Shown one piece after another: positions 1-8,739 of a DNA stretch of 64,000 bases. The stretch's first letter is position 1, and each line of letters opens with the position of its first letter. The translations under genes and the position numbers were made by a program. The DNA comes from Desulfosoma caldarium. GTDB lineage: Bacteria; Desulfobacterota; Syntrophobacteria; Syntrophobacterales; DSM-9756. The stretch is from assembly GCF_003751385.1 (NCBI RefSeq), contig NZ_RJVA01000010.1:372001-436000 (forward strand). Direction: 5' to 3'. The notes under the pieces were generated by a model, which was given only the letters and a program-made list of their open reading frames with translations, did no database searches and was not told where the DNA came from.

Positions 1-1060
1 TGATGCCCACATGGCCGGAAATCTTCTCCAGATTGTCACGAATCTTGGCCTTGTCGCCACCGGTGCCCTTGAGGGCCTTGGCCAGCATGTGCATGGCATC
101 GTAGGCGTAGCCTCCGAAACCGGACACGCCCCCGCCGTAGCGCTTGGTGTACTCGGCGATGTAGCGGGTCAAAACGGCCTTTTGAGGATCAGAGGCCGGC
201 AAGAGATCGGCCACGAGAATCTTCCCCGTAGGCAGACGAATGCCTTCGGCCGCTTCGCCGGCTAGTTCGATAAACTTGGGCGACGCCACGCCATGGCTTT
301 GATACAGAGCGAAAGTGAGCCCCAGCTGGCGCATGTTCTTGGCCACCACCGCAGGCCCCGGATTGGTGCCCCAGCACACCACAGCGTCCGGATTTTGCCC
401 TTTGATCTTCGTTAGCTGGGCCGTCATGTCCGTATCGTTGGCTCCATAGGCCTCTTCCTTGACGATTTTGATGCCGTATTCAGGAGCCTGCTTGACCAGC
501 TGATCGCGACCGCTCACACCAAAGGCGTTGGTCACCGACAAAATGCCGATCTTTTTGATTCCGTGTTTGTGCATGTGCTTGTAGATGGTCGCCACGGCCA
601 GGACATCGCTTTGGGCCGTCTTGAAAACGTAAGGCTTGACGGGTTCCACAATCTGAATACCGGCGGCGCAACTGATGAGCGGTACCTGAACCCGTTCCAC
701 AATGGGCATCACGGCCAAGGTGGTGGGCGTTAGGCTGGGGCCGATGATGGCCAACACATTGTCTTTACTGATGAGCTTGTTGACGGCCAGGACCGCTTTG
801 GTGGGATCTCCCTCCGTGTCATAGATCACCGCTTCCACCGGTCGCCCGTCAATGCCTCCCTGCGCGTTGATCTCCTCAACGGCCATCTCCAGGCTTTTCT
901 TCTCGGGGTCGCCGAGAAACGAGGAAGAGCCCGTGATGGAAAAAACACCTCCGATCTTGTACGGCTCGGCACCCCAAAGGCCCTTGGGCCCCACCATACA
1001 TCCCAGCATCACCGCTGCCGCCGCCATCCAAGAAACCCACGGTCTTGCTCTGCATTCCAT
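1..1060 (-). CDS. Branched-chain amino-acid ABC transporter substrate-binding protein (LivK type), partial
   Basis: The frame starts at an ATG at 1060 behind AGGAAGAG and runs off the left edge, so the C-terminus is missing. After a basic, hydrophobic N-terminal segment the protein reads EPYKIGGVFSITGSSSFLGD, then a helix ending EEINAQGGIDG, which is the typical opening of periplasmic LivK/LivJ-type type-I binding proteins. An LGC triplet in the signal region could make it a lipoprotein, but the residues before it are a poor lipobox, so cleavage near LWGA-EPY is equally likely. Family knowledge says such proteins capture Leu/Ile/Val or aromatic acids for LivHMGF; those permease genes would lie left of the window. 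It follows an ACT gene and an aryl-CoA ligase on the same strand, a common arrangement in anaerobic amino-acid degraders. The ligand cannot be told from sequence. Confidence 0.88.
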   Translation of the reverse strand, partial: MECRARPWVSWMAAAAVMLGCMVGPKGLWGAEPYKIGGVFSITGSSSFLGDPEKKSLEMAVEEINAQGGIDGRPVEAVIYDTEGDPTKAVLAVNKLISKDNVLAIIGPSLTPTTLAVMPIVERVQVPLISCAAGIQIVEPVKPYVFKTAQSDVLAVATIYKHMHKHGIKKIGILSVTNAFGVSGRDQLVKQAPEYGIKIVKEEAYGANDTDMTAQLTKIKGQNPDAVVCWGTNPGPAVVAKNMRQLGLTFALYQSHGVASPKFIELAGEAAEGIRLPTGKILVADLLPASDPQKAVLTRYIAEYTKRYGGGVSGFGGYAYDAMHMLAKALKGTGGDKAKIRDNLEKISGHVGI

Positions 1061-1159
1061 CGCTCTTCCTCCCCTTTTTCTAACCCTGTCTTCATGAACG
1101 GCGGCTCGCCCTTCCCCGCGACTTCATCGCACGAAGGCTTTGAGCCGCCACGCCACCCG

Positions 1160-1591
1160 CTACATGGTGTACAGCTTGCTGCCGTTGATGACGGTGACGC
1201 CGTTTTCCATGAGCACGCGCACCGCTTCGTCCAGATTGTCAAAGCGGAAAATGATCACCGCATTGTTTCCACTCTGCTGCACAAAGGCGTACATGTATTC
1301 CACGTTGATGCCCGCCTTGCGCAGAATGTCCAAAATCTTGTACAAGCCTCCGGGACGGTCTTCCACTTCCACCGCCACCACATCGGTCTTGCCCACGGTA
1401 AAACCGTTGGCTTTCAGAGCCTCTTTGGCCTTTTCGTTGTCATTGACGATGAGGCGCAGGATGCCGAAATCGGACGTGTCCGCCAACGACAGCGCTCGAA
1501 TGTTCACGCCCGCTTCGGACAAAATGCGCGTCACTTCCGCCAGGCGCCCCGCCTTGTTTTCCAAGAAGACGGAAATCTGCTCCACTCGCAT
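1160..1591 (-). CDS. Tandem ACT-domain protein
   Basis: This is a 143-residue protein made of two ACT domains, about residues 1-70 and 72-143. The first opens [20 protein letters not shown], the classical ACT beta-alpha turn, and the second contains [20 protein letters not shown]. The start at 1591 is chosen because AAAGGAGG sits seven bases upstream; a longer in-frame start at 1618 has no ribosome site. ACT domains bind amino acids and usually regulate metabolic enzymes. Stand-alone double-ACT proteins next to phenylacetate-CoA ligase are seen in many anaerobes, where they probably sense an amino acid for the ligase or transporter; that role is inference. It lies 26 bases downstream of the ligase gene and so is very likely cotranscribed. 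Confidence 0.9.
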   Translation of the reverse strand: MRVEQISVFLENKAGRLAEVTRILSEAGVNIRALSLADTSDFGILRLIVNDNEKAKEALKANGFTVGKTDVVAVEVEDRPGGLYKILDILRKAGINVEYMYAFVQQSGNNAVIIFRFDNLDEAVRVLMENGVTVINGSKLYTM

Positions 1592-1617
1592 GCTCGGCCT
1601 CCTTTCTCTAGGGCCCA

Positions 1618-2919
1618 TTAAAGTTTCCTGTTATCTATCACGCGAACGGCCTTCCCTTCGCTTCGAGCGATGGTCTTGGGTTCCACCAGTTTCACCTTGG
1701 CCGAAACCCCAAGATATTCCTTGATGTTCTTGGTGATCATCTTTTCCAGATCCTGAAGACTTTTCACCTTGTCGGAAAAAGCGGATTCTCCCACTTCAAC
1801 CAGAACCGTCAGCTTGTCCAGATTGTCTTCTCGGTCCACGATGAGCTGATAGTGGGGTTCGACGCCCTGAATTTCCATGAGGACACTTTCGATCTGAGAC
1901 GGAAACACGTTTACGCCCCGAATGATGAGCATGTCGTCGCTTCGGCCGCTGACGCGGTTCATGCGGACGAAGGTTCGGCCGCACACGCACGGTTCAGGGT
2001 TCAAGCTGGTGATGTCCCGCGTGCGGTAGCGAATCACAGGAAAGGCTTCCTTGGTGATGGAGGTGAAGACAAGCTCACCCGTGGATCCGGGCGGCAGCAC
2101 CTCTCCTGTGTTGGGATCAATGATTTCTGCAATGAAATGGTCTTCAAAGATGTGCAAGCCCGCTTTGGCTTCCAGACATTCCACCGCCACGCCGGGGCCG
2201 ATCACTTCACTGAGCCCGTAGATGTCCAGGGCGCTCAAGTGCATCTTTCTTTCGATTTCCTCTCGCATCTTTTCCGACCAGGGTTCTGCGCCGAAAAGAC
2301 CCGCCTTGAATTTCAGGTCTGCGAAGTCCACACCCATTTCGCGGGCCACTTCAGCCAGATGCAGCGCGTAGGACGGCGTGCAGGTGAGAATCGTGGCCCC
2401 AAAGTCTTTCATGATCATGATCTGGCGCTTGGTGTTTCCCCCGGAAATGGGAATGACCGACGCGCCCAGTTTTTCCGCCCCGTAATGGACCCCTAGCCCG
2501 CCTGTGAACAGGCCGTAACCGTATGCGTTGTGAATAATATCCCCACGCGTGGCCCCGGCGGCGGAAAGCGAACGTGCCATGAGGGTGGCCCAGGTTTCGA
2601 TGTCGCGCGCCGTGTAGCCGACCACGGTGGGTTTTCCCGTGGTGCCGGAAGAGGCGTGAATGCGCACCACGTTTTCCATGGGCACGGCAAAAAGGCCGTA
2701 GGGATAATTGTCCCGAAGATCCTGCTTGGTGGTAAAAGGGACGCGGCGAAGATCTTGCAAGCTCTTGAGATCCGACGGCTTGAATCCCACGTCATCAAAG
2801 CGCTTTCGATAAAAAGGCACCGTGGCGTAAACGCGTTGCAGCGTCGTCTGCAGGCGCCTGAGCTGAATGGCTTCCAAGGCCTCTCGGGGCAGGGTTTCGT
2901 ACTCCATGTCGTAGATCAT
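1618..2919 (-). CDS. paaK: Phenylacetate-CoA ligase family protein
   Basis: The product is 433 residues, the normal size of PaaK-type AMP-forming ligases, which activate phenylacetate or related aryl acids with ATP and CoA in the cytoplasm. The adenylate-forming signature [16 protein letters not shown] is near residue 95, [12 protein letters not shown] follows, and the C-terminal part has the [10 protein letters not shown] and [20 protein letters not shown] motifs. The start at 2919 ([10 protein letters not shown]) has GAGGAGG at good spacing. With the ACT gene and the liv binding protein downstream, the likely role is activation of aryl acids from aromatic amino-acid breakdown; exact substrate is unknown. 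Confidence 0.94.
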   Translation of the reverse strand: MIYDMEYETLPREALEAIQLRRLQTTLQRVYATVPFYRKRFDDVGFKPSDLKSLQDLRRVPFTTKQDLRDNYPYGLFAVPMENVVRIHASSGTTGKPTVVGYTARDIETWATLMARSLSAAGATRGDIIHNAYGYGLFTGGLGVHYGAEKLGASVIPISGGNTKRQIMIMKDFGATILTCTPSYALHLAEVAREMGVDFADLKFKAGLFGAEPWSEKMREEIERKMHLSALDIYGLSEVIGPGVAVECLEAKAGLHIFEDHFIAEIIDPNTGEVLPPGSTGELVFTSITKEAFPVIRYRTRDITSLNPEPCVCGRTFVRMNRVSGRSDDMLIIRGVNVFPSQIESVLMEIQGVEPHYQLIVDREDNLDKLTVLVEVGESAFSDKVKSLQDLEKMITKNIKEYLGVSAKVKLVEPKTIARSEGKAVRVIDNRKL

Positions 2920-2972
2920 TGCTGGTGTCCTCCTCGTTCTTTGAATGCCGTGCGCGTTCAAGTAAAGAAAAC

Positions 2973-3013
2973 AAAAAAAAGCCGCAGGTTTCATGAACCC
3001 ACGGCTTTTTTTT
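2973..3013 (-). terminator. Rho-independent terminator
   Basis: On the minus strand AAGCCGTGGGTT pairs with AACCTGCGGCTT around a short CATGA-type loop and is followed by eight T. The reverse side also carries eight A, so it could act in both directions. It ends transcripts coming from the right (the TPR gene or the structured element at 3043-3123) before the paaK ribosome site. Confidence 0.85.
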
Positions 3014-3042
3014 CAAGACCTTTCGCCATGGGTTCCGTTTCC

Positions 3043-3123
3043 GTCTACCCATGGCTGGTTTTCCCGCTTCGGCGGGGCTTTCCTCTGGGCCCTTTCACCT
3101 ACCCCGCTCGGCCATGGGTAGAC
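3043..3123 (-). ncRNA. Structured intergenic element, possible small RNA or leader
   Basis: GTCTACCCATGGC at 3043-3055 and GCCATGGGTAGAC at 3111-3123 form a perfect 13-base inverted repeat. Inside it CCCGC-TTCG-GCGGG (3063-3076) makes a tetraloop hairpin and an alternative GCGGGG/CCCGC pairing is possible. The minus-strand product would run directly into the intrinsic terminator at 2973-3013. A TTGACA at 3277-3272 on the minus strand is a possible -35, but its -10 is poor. The rest of 2920-3328 holds no convincing gene. No known RNA family was recognised, and transcription is not shown by sequence alone. Confidence 0.35.
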
Positions 3124-3328
3124 TCCCTAAAAAAGAAGCCCCCCTCATCGCCGATAAAGCCCAAGTGAAAGAACCGCTTCATGATGGCCCCTGTCCTTCG
3201 TGCTATGCGCCTTTGTCAGGTCCTCTTGCGCTGCATGTTCACTCCGGTCCCTTACCCAAGGGAACGTTTCGTGTCAAGGCAAAACCCAAGGTGTCCTTCC
3301 GTGAAAGCGACCTTCGAGCTCGTGCCTT

Positions 3329-4015
3329 CTAAAGGCGGCTTTTTTCTGCTCTCAACAAGGCATCATCCGGATAAAAGCCCTTGACGGCCAGAGCCGCATC
3401 ATAAATCTGCCGGGCTTTTTCACGGTCTCCCTTGATGGCGGTTAAACGCGCCTGATGCCATAGAGCCTCCCGCTTCAAGCCTCCTTCCACCGTGTCTGCC
3501 AGAGCCGCCCAGCCCGAGAGCGCCTCGTCCACTCGGCCCAAGGATTCCAGGCACATCATTCGCCCGTAGCTCATGATGATATCCACGGTGCCCTCTTTGG
3601 AAAAATTCTTCCCGGCTCGATCGTACCACTGCAGAGCCTCACCGTAGCGGCCATTCTCAAAAAGCAGCCGCGTCATGGTCAAAGCAGCTCCGCCCGCAGC
3701 CGCCGTCCCGTCATGCTTTTCCGCCACCGATTGCAGGCGGCTCAAATGTTCGTTTAGAGCCGCCTCATCTTTGGGATCCAAAGCTTCGGTGTCCCTCCAC
3801 AAGGCAGCCAGTTCTCTTTGAGCTCGACGCTCCTTCATGTCCGAGTGTACCTCCACAGCCCAAGAGACCAGAACCACCACGACAAGCCCTCCCACGGCAC
3901 CCAGGATAAGGGTTGTGTGACGCCGCCCCCATTCCAACACCCGTTGTGACAAACTCAGAATCTCGTCGGCCTTTTGCATATCCTTTTTGCGAACCTTGAT
4001 CTTCTTGGCCCCCAT
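3329..4015 (-). CDS. TPR-like single-pass membrane protein (YfgM-like)
   Basis: This 228-residue protein has a Lys-rich cytoplasmic start, one transmembrane helix at about residues 36-56 (TTLILGAVGGLVVVVLVSWA), then an Ala/Leu-rich helical region with tetratricopeptide-like pairs (FENGRYGEALQWYDRAG, ESLGRVDEALSGWAAL, GDREKARQIYDAAL). The topology and size resemble YfgM-type ancillary translocon proteins and other TPR_21-like proteins; the exact family is not certain. AAGGAG precedes the ATG at 4015. It is monocistronic as far as can be seen, followed by the structured element and terminator before paaK. Confidence 0.8.
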   Translation of the reverse strand: MGAKKIKVRKKDMQKADEILSLSQRVLEWGRRHTTLILGAVGGLVVVVLVSWAVEVHSDMKERRAQRELAALWRDTEALDPKDEAALNEHLSRLQSVAEKHDGTAAAGGAALTMTRLLFENGRYGEALQWYDRAGKNFSKEGTVDIIMSYGRMMCLESLGRVDEALSGWAALADTVEGGLKREALWHQARLTAIKGDREKARQIYDAALAVKGFYPDDALLRAEKSRL

Positions 4016-4353
4016 GAAAAATCTCCTTTTTCGGCGAGGCTTTTCATCGCGTGTCTGCCCATGTGCTGGGTCTTCGCGCCCCCCTTAGCAAAGGTTTCCT
4101 TCTTTCGTCAAGAAGGGGACAAGAAGCACAGCGGGTGCCCAAAAGGGGCGGTGGCACGGCCTCGACTGGACTGACAGCTTCCATGTGGACTGTGAGCGAT
4201 CGTTTTAGTGAAAGCAGAACGCCGATCAACACCACCTCGCTCAAATGGTTGACAAAGGCGTCGATGTTTCCTAGGTTGGCTTTGGTGAATCAGGCGCTTT
4301 TGGTGCGTCACGGGCGCTGGAAGCATGGCGCCTTTTTCTTTTCCCTTCACGAC

Positions 4354-4923
4354 ATGGCAGAGAACTCCATGAATGTGCAAGCCCATCATCACCTGGTCAT
4401 GGAAAGCGACGCGATGAGCCGAGCTCTGGAACGCATGGCCCGCGAAATTTATCAGGAAGCCGATGATCCTTCCCTCCTGGCCCTTGTAGGCATTCACACC
4501 GGTGGCGTGTTTCTGGCCCGACGCCTGGGCCACATCTTGAAAAATCTCTACGGGCTGTCCGTCCCCATAGGGACCCTCGACATCAACCTTTACCGCGACG
4601 ACTGGTCTCGGCTGCACACCCAGCCTAAGGTGCGCGCCACGGTGCTCCCTTTTTCCCTTGAAGACAAAGATATCGTGCTGGTAGACGATGTCCTCTTTAC
4701 GGGTCGGACCATTCGAGCCGCCCTGGACGCTTTGATGGATTACGGCCGCCCGAAAAGAGTGCGCGTGGCCGCGCTGGTGGATCGAGGACACCGCGAACTG
4801 CCCATCTGCGCCCATTTCGTGGGTCTGGAACTGAAAACGCGATCCGATGAACAGGTCAATGTCTTCTTGCAGGAAAAAGACGGCGCGGACAAAGTGGTGC
4901 TGGAATGCCGTTCGGCCGCCTAG
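4354..4923 (+). CDS. pyrR: Bifunctional pyr operon regulator / uracil phosphoribosyltransferase PyrR
   Basis: The protein shows the PyrR/type-I phosphoribosyltransferase core: the PRPP loop IVLVDDVLFTGRTIRAALDA near residue 110, ALVGIHTGGVFLARRL near residue 40, and the C-terminal ALVDRGHRELPICAHFVG. PyrR binds pyr mRNA in some bacteria and makes UMP from uracil and PRPP. From the ATG at 4354 the protein is 189 residues; an ATG at 4369 gives 184. Neither has a strong ribosome site, so the exact start is open. No other pyr gene is adjacent, so local regulation of a pyr operon in cis is not supported here. Confidence 0.9.
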   Translation: MAENSMNVQAHHHLVMESDAMSRALERMAREIYQEADDPSLLALVGIHTGGVFLARRLGHILKNLYGLSVPIGTLDINLYRDDWSRLHTQPKVRATVLPFSLEDKDIVLVDDVLFTGRTIRAALDALMDYGRPKRVRVAALVDRGHRELPICAHFVGLELKTRSDEQVNVFLQEKDGADKVVLECRSAA

Positions 4924-5103
4924 AGCGAGCCGTTCAAAAATCGGAGGCAAGACACCCGCCGCAACAGGCTTGAGCGCAGTGCCGCTTCCCCATGGGCCTT
5001 TCCACACTCGGTCCGCGCGAGCCGTGCTTTCTTGGCCGCCGCGCTGGCGCGCGAACGGGGTCCCTCGACGCTCTCGCCGGTGTTCCGCAAGAGTCCCTTC
5101 GGG

Positions 5104-6099
5104 TTAGGCCGCGGCCTGCCCGGCCAAAATCTTTTCCAACCTCTCGTACGTCATGTTCCCACCCGTCATGACTACCACCACTTTTTTCCCCGCAAGCCGG
5201 TCGCGAATCTTGTACGCCGCCGCCAAGGCCGCCGCCCCGGCCACTTCCGCCAGATTGTGCGTGTAGCGCAAAGCTAAACGCACCCCGTCCAACAACTCCT
5301 CTTCCGTCAGCAATACCACGTCGCTAACCACATCCTTCAAAAGAAGAAACGGCACTTCAAAAACCGATCGGGCCGCCAACCCATCGGCCACCGTATACGC
5401 CGAAGGCACGGTGACCTTTTCTTTGCGCTTCCATGATTCGTAGAAGGACGGAACATTGTGCGCCTGAACCCCGATGAGTTCCACGCGTGGATTGATGCCG
5501 CGAATGACCGTGGCCAGAGCGGCACACCCAGTGCCTCCTCCAATGGGCATGAGGATCGTGTCCACCTCGGGCAGCTCTTCAAAAATCTCCAAGCCCATGA
5601 CCGCCGTGCCGGTTATCAGATGAGGATCATTGCCCTGCCTCAAGTAATAATAGCCGGCGTTTTCTGCCAATTCTTCGCAGTAATCCTGCGCCTCGTAAAA
5701 ATCCGCTCCCTTGATGATGAGCTGCGCTCCGTAGGAGGCAATCTCAGCGTTTATTTCCGGATCGTTACCCTCCGGAACCACCACGTTGCAAAAGATGCCC
5801 TTTTCGCGCGCCGCCCAGGCCACCGCCATGCCGTGATTGCCCCGAGTAGCCACCACAATGCCCGACCGCTCCACTTCTGGCGTCACGTGGGCCATAAAAT
5901 TGACGGCACCCCGCACTTTAAAAGAATTGGTGGGTAAGTGGTTTTCATGCTTCACATACACGTCCGCCCCTAAATCCGCACACAACCTTTCGTAACGAGC
6001 CAAAAGGGTTCGAGGCAATACGCGCTGCACGACACGCCGGGCCTTGAACACGGCCAACATGTTCACCTGCTCGATCATCTCTCGAAAATGCTTTTCCAT
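5104..6099 (-). CDS. Threonine ammonia-lyase (PLP-dependent dehydratase), short catabolic type
   Basis: This 331-residue fold-type II PLP enzyme has the Schiff-base lysine in LPTNSFKVRGAVNFM, the glycine loop PIGGGTGCAAL for the cofactor phosphate, and the C-terminal VVVMTGGNMTYERL. It lacks the C-terminal ACT-like regulatory domains of biosynthetic IlvA (about 500 residues), so it resembles catabolic threonine dehydratase or hydroxyaspartate ammonia-lyase; sequence alone does not separate them. The start at 6099 is fixed by AAAGGAGGTCCC just upstream. It is convergent with pyrR, with 180 bases between them and no clear terminator, and divergent from the tRNA-Gly gene. Confidence 0.88.
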   Translation of the reverse strand: MEKHFREMIEQVNMLAVFKARRVVQRVLPRTLLARYERLCADLGADVYVKHENHLPTNSFKVRGAVNFMAHVTPEVERSGIVVATRGNHGMAVAWAAREKGIFCNVVVPEGNDPEINAEIASYGAQLIIKGADFYEAQDYCEELAENAGYYYLRQGNDPHLITGTAVMGLEIFEELPEVDTILMPIGGGTGCAALATVIRGINPRVELIGVQAHNVPSFYESWKRKEKVTVPSAYTVADGLAARSVFEVPFLLLKDVVSDVVLLTEEELLDGVRLALRYTHNLAEVAGAAALAAAYKIRDRLAGKKVVVVMTGGNMTYERLEKILAGQAAA

Positions 6100-6220
6100 G
6101 GGACCTCCTTTCGACGTCATTCACAGCCAAGGCGCACCCATGAACCAAACGTTATGGACAAACAATGTTTCATGAAATCGAATCCCACGTTCTGGCGTTA
6201 AAAGCAAGGTAAAATTCTCG

Positions 6221-6249
6221 TTGAAAGTTCAACGGGGCCTGTGTTAAAA
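6221..6249 (+). promoter_or_regulatory. Candidate sigma-70 promoter of tRNA-Gly
   Basis: TTGAAA at 6221-6226 and TTAAAA at 6244-6249 are separated by 17 bases, placing the start of transcription near 6256, seven bases before the mature tRNA. Confidence 0.5.
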
Positions 6250-6262
6250 GAAATTAGCTTGT

Positions 6263-6339
6263 GCGGGAGTAGCTCAGCTGGCTAGAGCATCAGCCTTCCA
6301 AGCTGAGGGTCGCGGGTTCGAAGCCCGTCTCCCGCTCCA
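6263..6339 (+). tRNA. tRNA-Gly (anticodon TCC)
   Basis: A full cloverleaf can be drawn: acceptor GCGGGAG with CTCCCGC, D arm GCTC...GAGC, anticodon stem TCAGC/GCTGA with loop CTTCCAA giving anticodon TCC, T arm GCGGG-TTCGAAG-CCCGT, discriminator T and an encoded CCA at 6337-6339. Confidence 0.97.
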
Positions 6340-6353
6340 CAGTGCTTATTCGG

Positions 6354-6378
6354 AAAAGGCCCGCTCAAGGGCCTTTTT
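6354..6378 (+). terminator. Rho-independent terminator after tRNA-Gly
   Basis: AAAAGGCCC pairs with GGGCCTTTTT across a GCTCAA loop, 15 bases after the tRNA, with a T run. Confidence 0.85.
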
Positions 6379-6531
6379 CATTTGGCCTGTTTTGGTCCAT
6401 TTTCGTGCGAGTCCAGTGTTCCTTGCCAGGCCCGACAGATGGGGGATCTCCGGGCCGGCGCTTTGGGTGGCCTTATGAGTTTGATCCCATCGGCGGTGGA
6501 TTTGGCCGCGGCTGCATTGAGTCAAAAGCGG

Positions 6532-7410
6532 TCAGGCAAAGGCCTGAAACGTTTCCTCAATTTTGGCACGCCAGCGCTCAAGGCATTGAGCCATTTCGGC
6601 GCCATTGATGCGCAGCGCTCTTTCCACGGGGCCAAGGTTCAGCATGGGCCGGCAAATGGGCCCGTATTCCATTTTGTGACACAGGATATCGGCGATGCGG
6701 ATGACGCCAGGCCAAACGGATCTTCCTTGGACGTCCTTGGGTCGATGATGGTAGGCGCAGGCCACGGCGGCCTCTTCGCCGCATTGCCACACATTAAGGC
6801 AGACGGCGCCGACGCGCGCGTGGTCGATGCCCAAATGCTCCTTTTCCATGGCCACGGAGCAGATGGCTGCGTCTTCGCCCTGGGACTGGTTGTATTGGTC
6901 TTCCAGAATGGCGTGCATGGTTTCCGGAAATCTTAGGCACATCACCGTCTTGCCCACATCATGCAAGAGCCCGCACACATAGGCGGTCTCCACGTTCTTA
7001 GATCCTATGAGGCGCACGATGTCGGAGGCGATGACGGCGCAGGCCAAGGCATGTTCCCATAGAAGTTTCTCCGCAAGGGATGAACGCCGAAGCATACCCC
7101 GCAGGGCGTAGCTGAGCACAGCCGATTCGATGATTTTTCGGCCAAGCATTTGGACGGCTCGAGGTATACTCAAAGTCGTCGGATTGGAAAAACCCGGTCG
7201 ATAGAGAGGCGAATTGGCGAGGCGCAGCACCAGAACGCATAGGCCAGGGTCTCCGGAAATGGTGGCGCAGATATCCTCAAGGCTGGTGTCTGGATCTTTG
7301 AGCTGTTTCATGAGATGGGAGACGGCACGGGGGAAGGTGGGGATTTCACCCACCAGGGCGAGAACCTTTTCCGTAACCTTTTCCGTGGCGTATTCGTTGA
7401 GGTTGACCAT
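6532..7410 (-). CDS. HDOD domain protein
   Basis: The 292-residue product is almost entirely one HDOD domain: IPTFPRAVSHLMKQLKDPDTS near the N-terminus, the LSIPRAVQMLGRKIIES helix, and a CGLLHDVGK HD-type motif near residue 147. HDOD proteins are output or scaffold modules in signalling, often in chemotaxis, motility or c-di-GMP circuits; they generally lack phosphodiesterase activity. No second domain is present. It is transcribed alone, divergent from the flippase-like gene at 7672, and follows the tRNA terminator region tail to tail. Confidence 0.88.
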   Translation of the reverse strand: MVNLNEYATEKVTEKVLALVGEIPTFPRAVSHLMKQLKDPDTSLEDICATISGDPGLCVLVLRLANSPLYRPGFSNPTTLSIPRAVQMLGRKIIESAVLSYALRGMLRRSSLAEKLLWEHALACAVIASDIVRLIGSKNVETAYVCGLLHDVGKTVMCLRFPETMHAILEDQYNQSQGEDAAICSVAMEKEHLGIDHARVGAVCLNVWQCGEEAAVACAYHHRPKDVQGRSVWPGVIRIADILCHKMEYGPICRPMLNLGPVERALRINGAEMAQCLERWRAKIEETFQAFA

Positions 7411-7671
7411 GGTCGTTGCCTGGTTTCTTTCGATGCGTACCTTTTCCCTACCCCAATCCTTAATGTCCTTTAGTAACCTTGAAACAGTCTTTTGTGCAAG
7501 CCATACGACGGATGCGTTTTTTTCACGCTTTGAGCTCTGTGGGGCCTCGGGCGGGAGTGTCCCAACGCCAAACGGGGGCAGTAAAGCACTCTGAAGATCG
7601 ACTTTTCTCAGACCGTGAGCTTTGGTATGAGGAAGTGTGCTTTACACTCTGGTAACCTGAAGGAGCGTCGC

Positions 7672-8739
7672 GTGAAACTGCCCGTGCGACACCGCATGCG
7701 CTTATGGATTGCTGCGTTTTTAGGTTGCGCTCTGCTGCTTTTTGTGTTCCTGCGGGCGGATTTTCCTATCCTTGCCCAAAAGCTCTACGAAGTGGAACCC
7801 TTGTGGGCCTTGATGGCCGTAGGGGCCAGCGTGGTGAGCTATGTGTTTATGGGCGCTGTTCTTTTTGAATTGCTGAAGACCCTGGAGCATGGGCGACCTT
7901 TGGGTCTCGTGCTTTCCATCTCCCTGGTGTCTTGCTGCATAAACTACCTTATGCCCGTGGGCGGACTCAGCGGTCTCGCTCTGAAAGTCTATTTACTCAG
8001 CCATCAGCGCATTCCTCCAAGCCGAACCTTAAGTATTTCCATGGTCCATGGATTCCTGACCAACACCGTGGCCGTTCTCTTAATCTATCTCGGTTTTTTT
8101 TATCTTTATGGCCATGCGCAAATCCATGCCAGGCAATTGGGCATCGCGGTCGTCGTGTTGGGAATCGCTTTGGTGTTTACGTGGGTGACCTTTCAGATCC
8201 TCATCAGCTCTACTTTTCGTCGCCGAGCGTGGAACGTCAGTGTTTGGGTCGTTTATCGCATGGCGGCGCTCCTGAAGAAGTCCCAGTGGATCATTCCCAA
8301 GAAGGCGGAGGCGTTCTTTCAAAACTTTGACGAGAGCATGACGCTCATGGTGCAGAACACCTCTCGACTTGTTCTTCCCCTACTCTACGCGGCTCTGGAC
8401 TGGACGTTCATGTTTCTATGCCTCAAGTATTCCTTTCAGGCCGTCCGGTGTCCCATATCCTTGAATGAACTTGCCATAGGGTTTTCTGTGGGTATTTTTG
8501 CTGGGTTGTTTTCCATCACACCCGTTTCTTTGGGTATGATGGAAGGGTCCATGGCCGGGGCCTTTTACCTTTTGGGCAAGGATTATAATCAAGCCCTTCT
8601 GGCGGTACTTTTGTACCGATTGGCCTATTATTGGCTACCTTTGGCTGTGAGTTTTGTTGTGAGCCGGCGCGTTTTTCCCCACCTTCGGCTTGAAGAGCCG
8701 ACGCGTGCCAAGGAGTCCTACGGTGAACCCTCCTCATGA
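7672..8739 (+). CDS. Flippase-like / LPG synthase TM-domain membrane protein (UPF0104 type)
   Basis: The 355-residue product is an integral membrane protein with about eight hydrophobic helices (for example LWIAAFLGCALLLFVFL, LVLSISLVSCCINYLMPVGG, ELAIGFSVGIFAGLFSITPV). The NYLMPVGGLSG and FSITPVSLGMMEGSM motifs are those of the lysylphosphatidylglycerol synthase transmembrane / YbhN family, proposed lipid flippases. A GTG at 7672 with AAGGAG seven bases upstream is preferred over an unsupported GTG at 7615. Its end overlaps the next TPR gene by 17 bases, so they are translationally coupled. The lipid handled is unknown. Confidence 0.85.
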   Translation: MKLPVRHRMRLWIAAFLGCALLLFVFLRADFPILAQKLYEVEPLWALMAVGASVVSYVFMGAVLFELLKTLEHGRPLGLVLSISLVSCCINYLMPVGGLSGLALKVYLLSHQRIPPSRTLSISMVHGFLTNTVAVLLIYLGFFYLYGHAQIHARQLGIAVVVLGIALVFTWVTFQILISSTFRRRAWNVSVWVVYRMAALLKKSQWIIPKKAEAFFQNFDESMTLMVQNTSRLVLPLLYAALDWTFMFLCLKYSFQAVRCPISLNELAIGFSVGIFAGLFSITPVSLGMMEGSMAGAFYLLGKDYNQALLAVLLYRLAYYWLPLAVSFVVSRRVFPHLRLEEPTRAKESYGEPSS

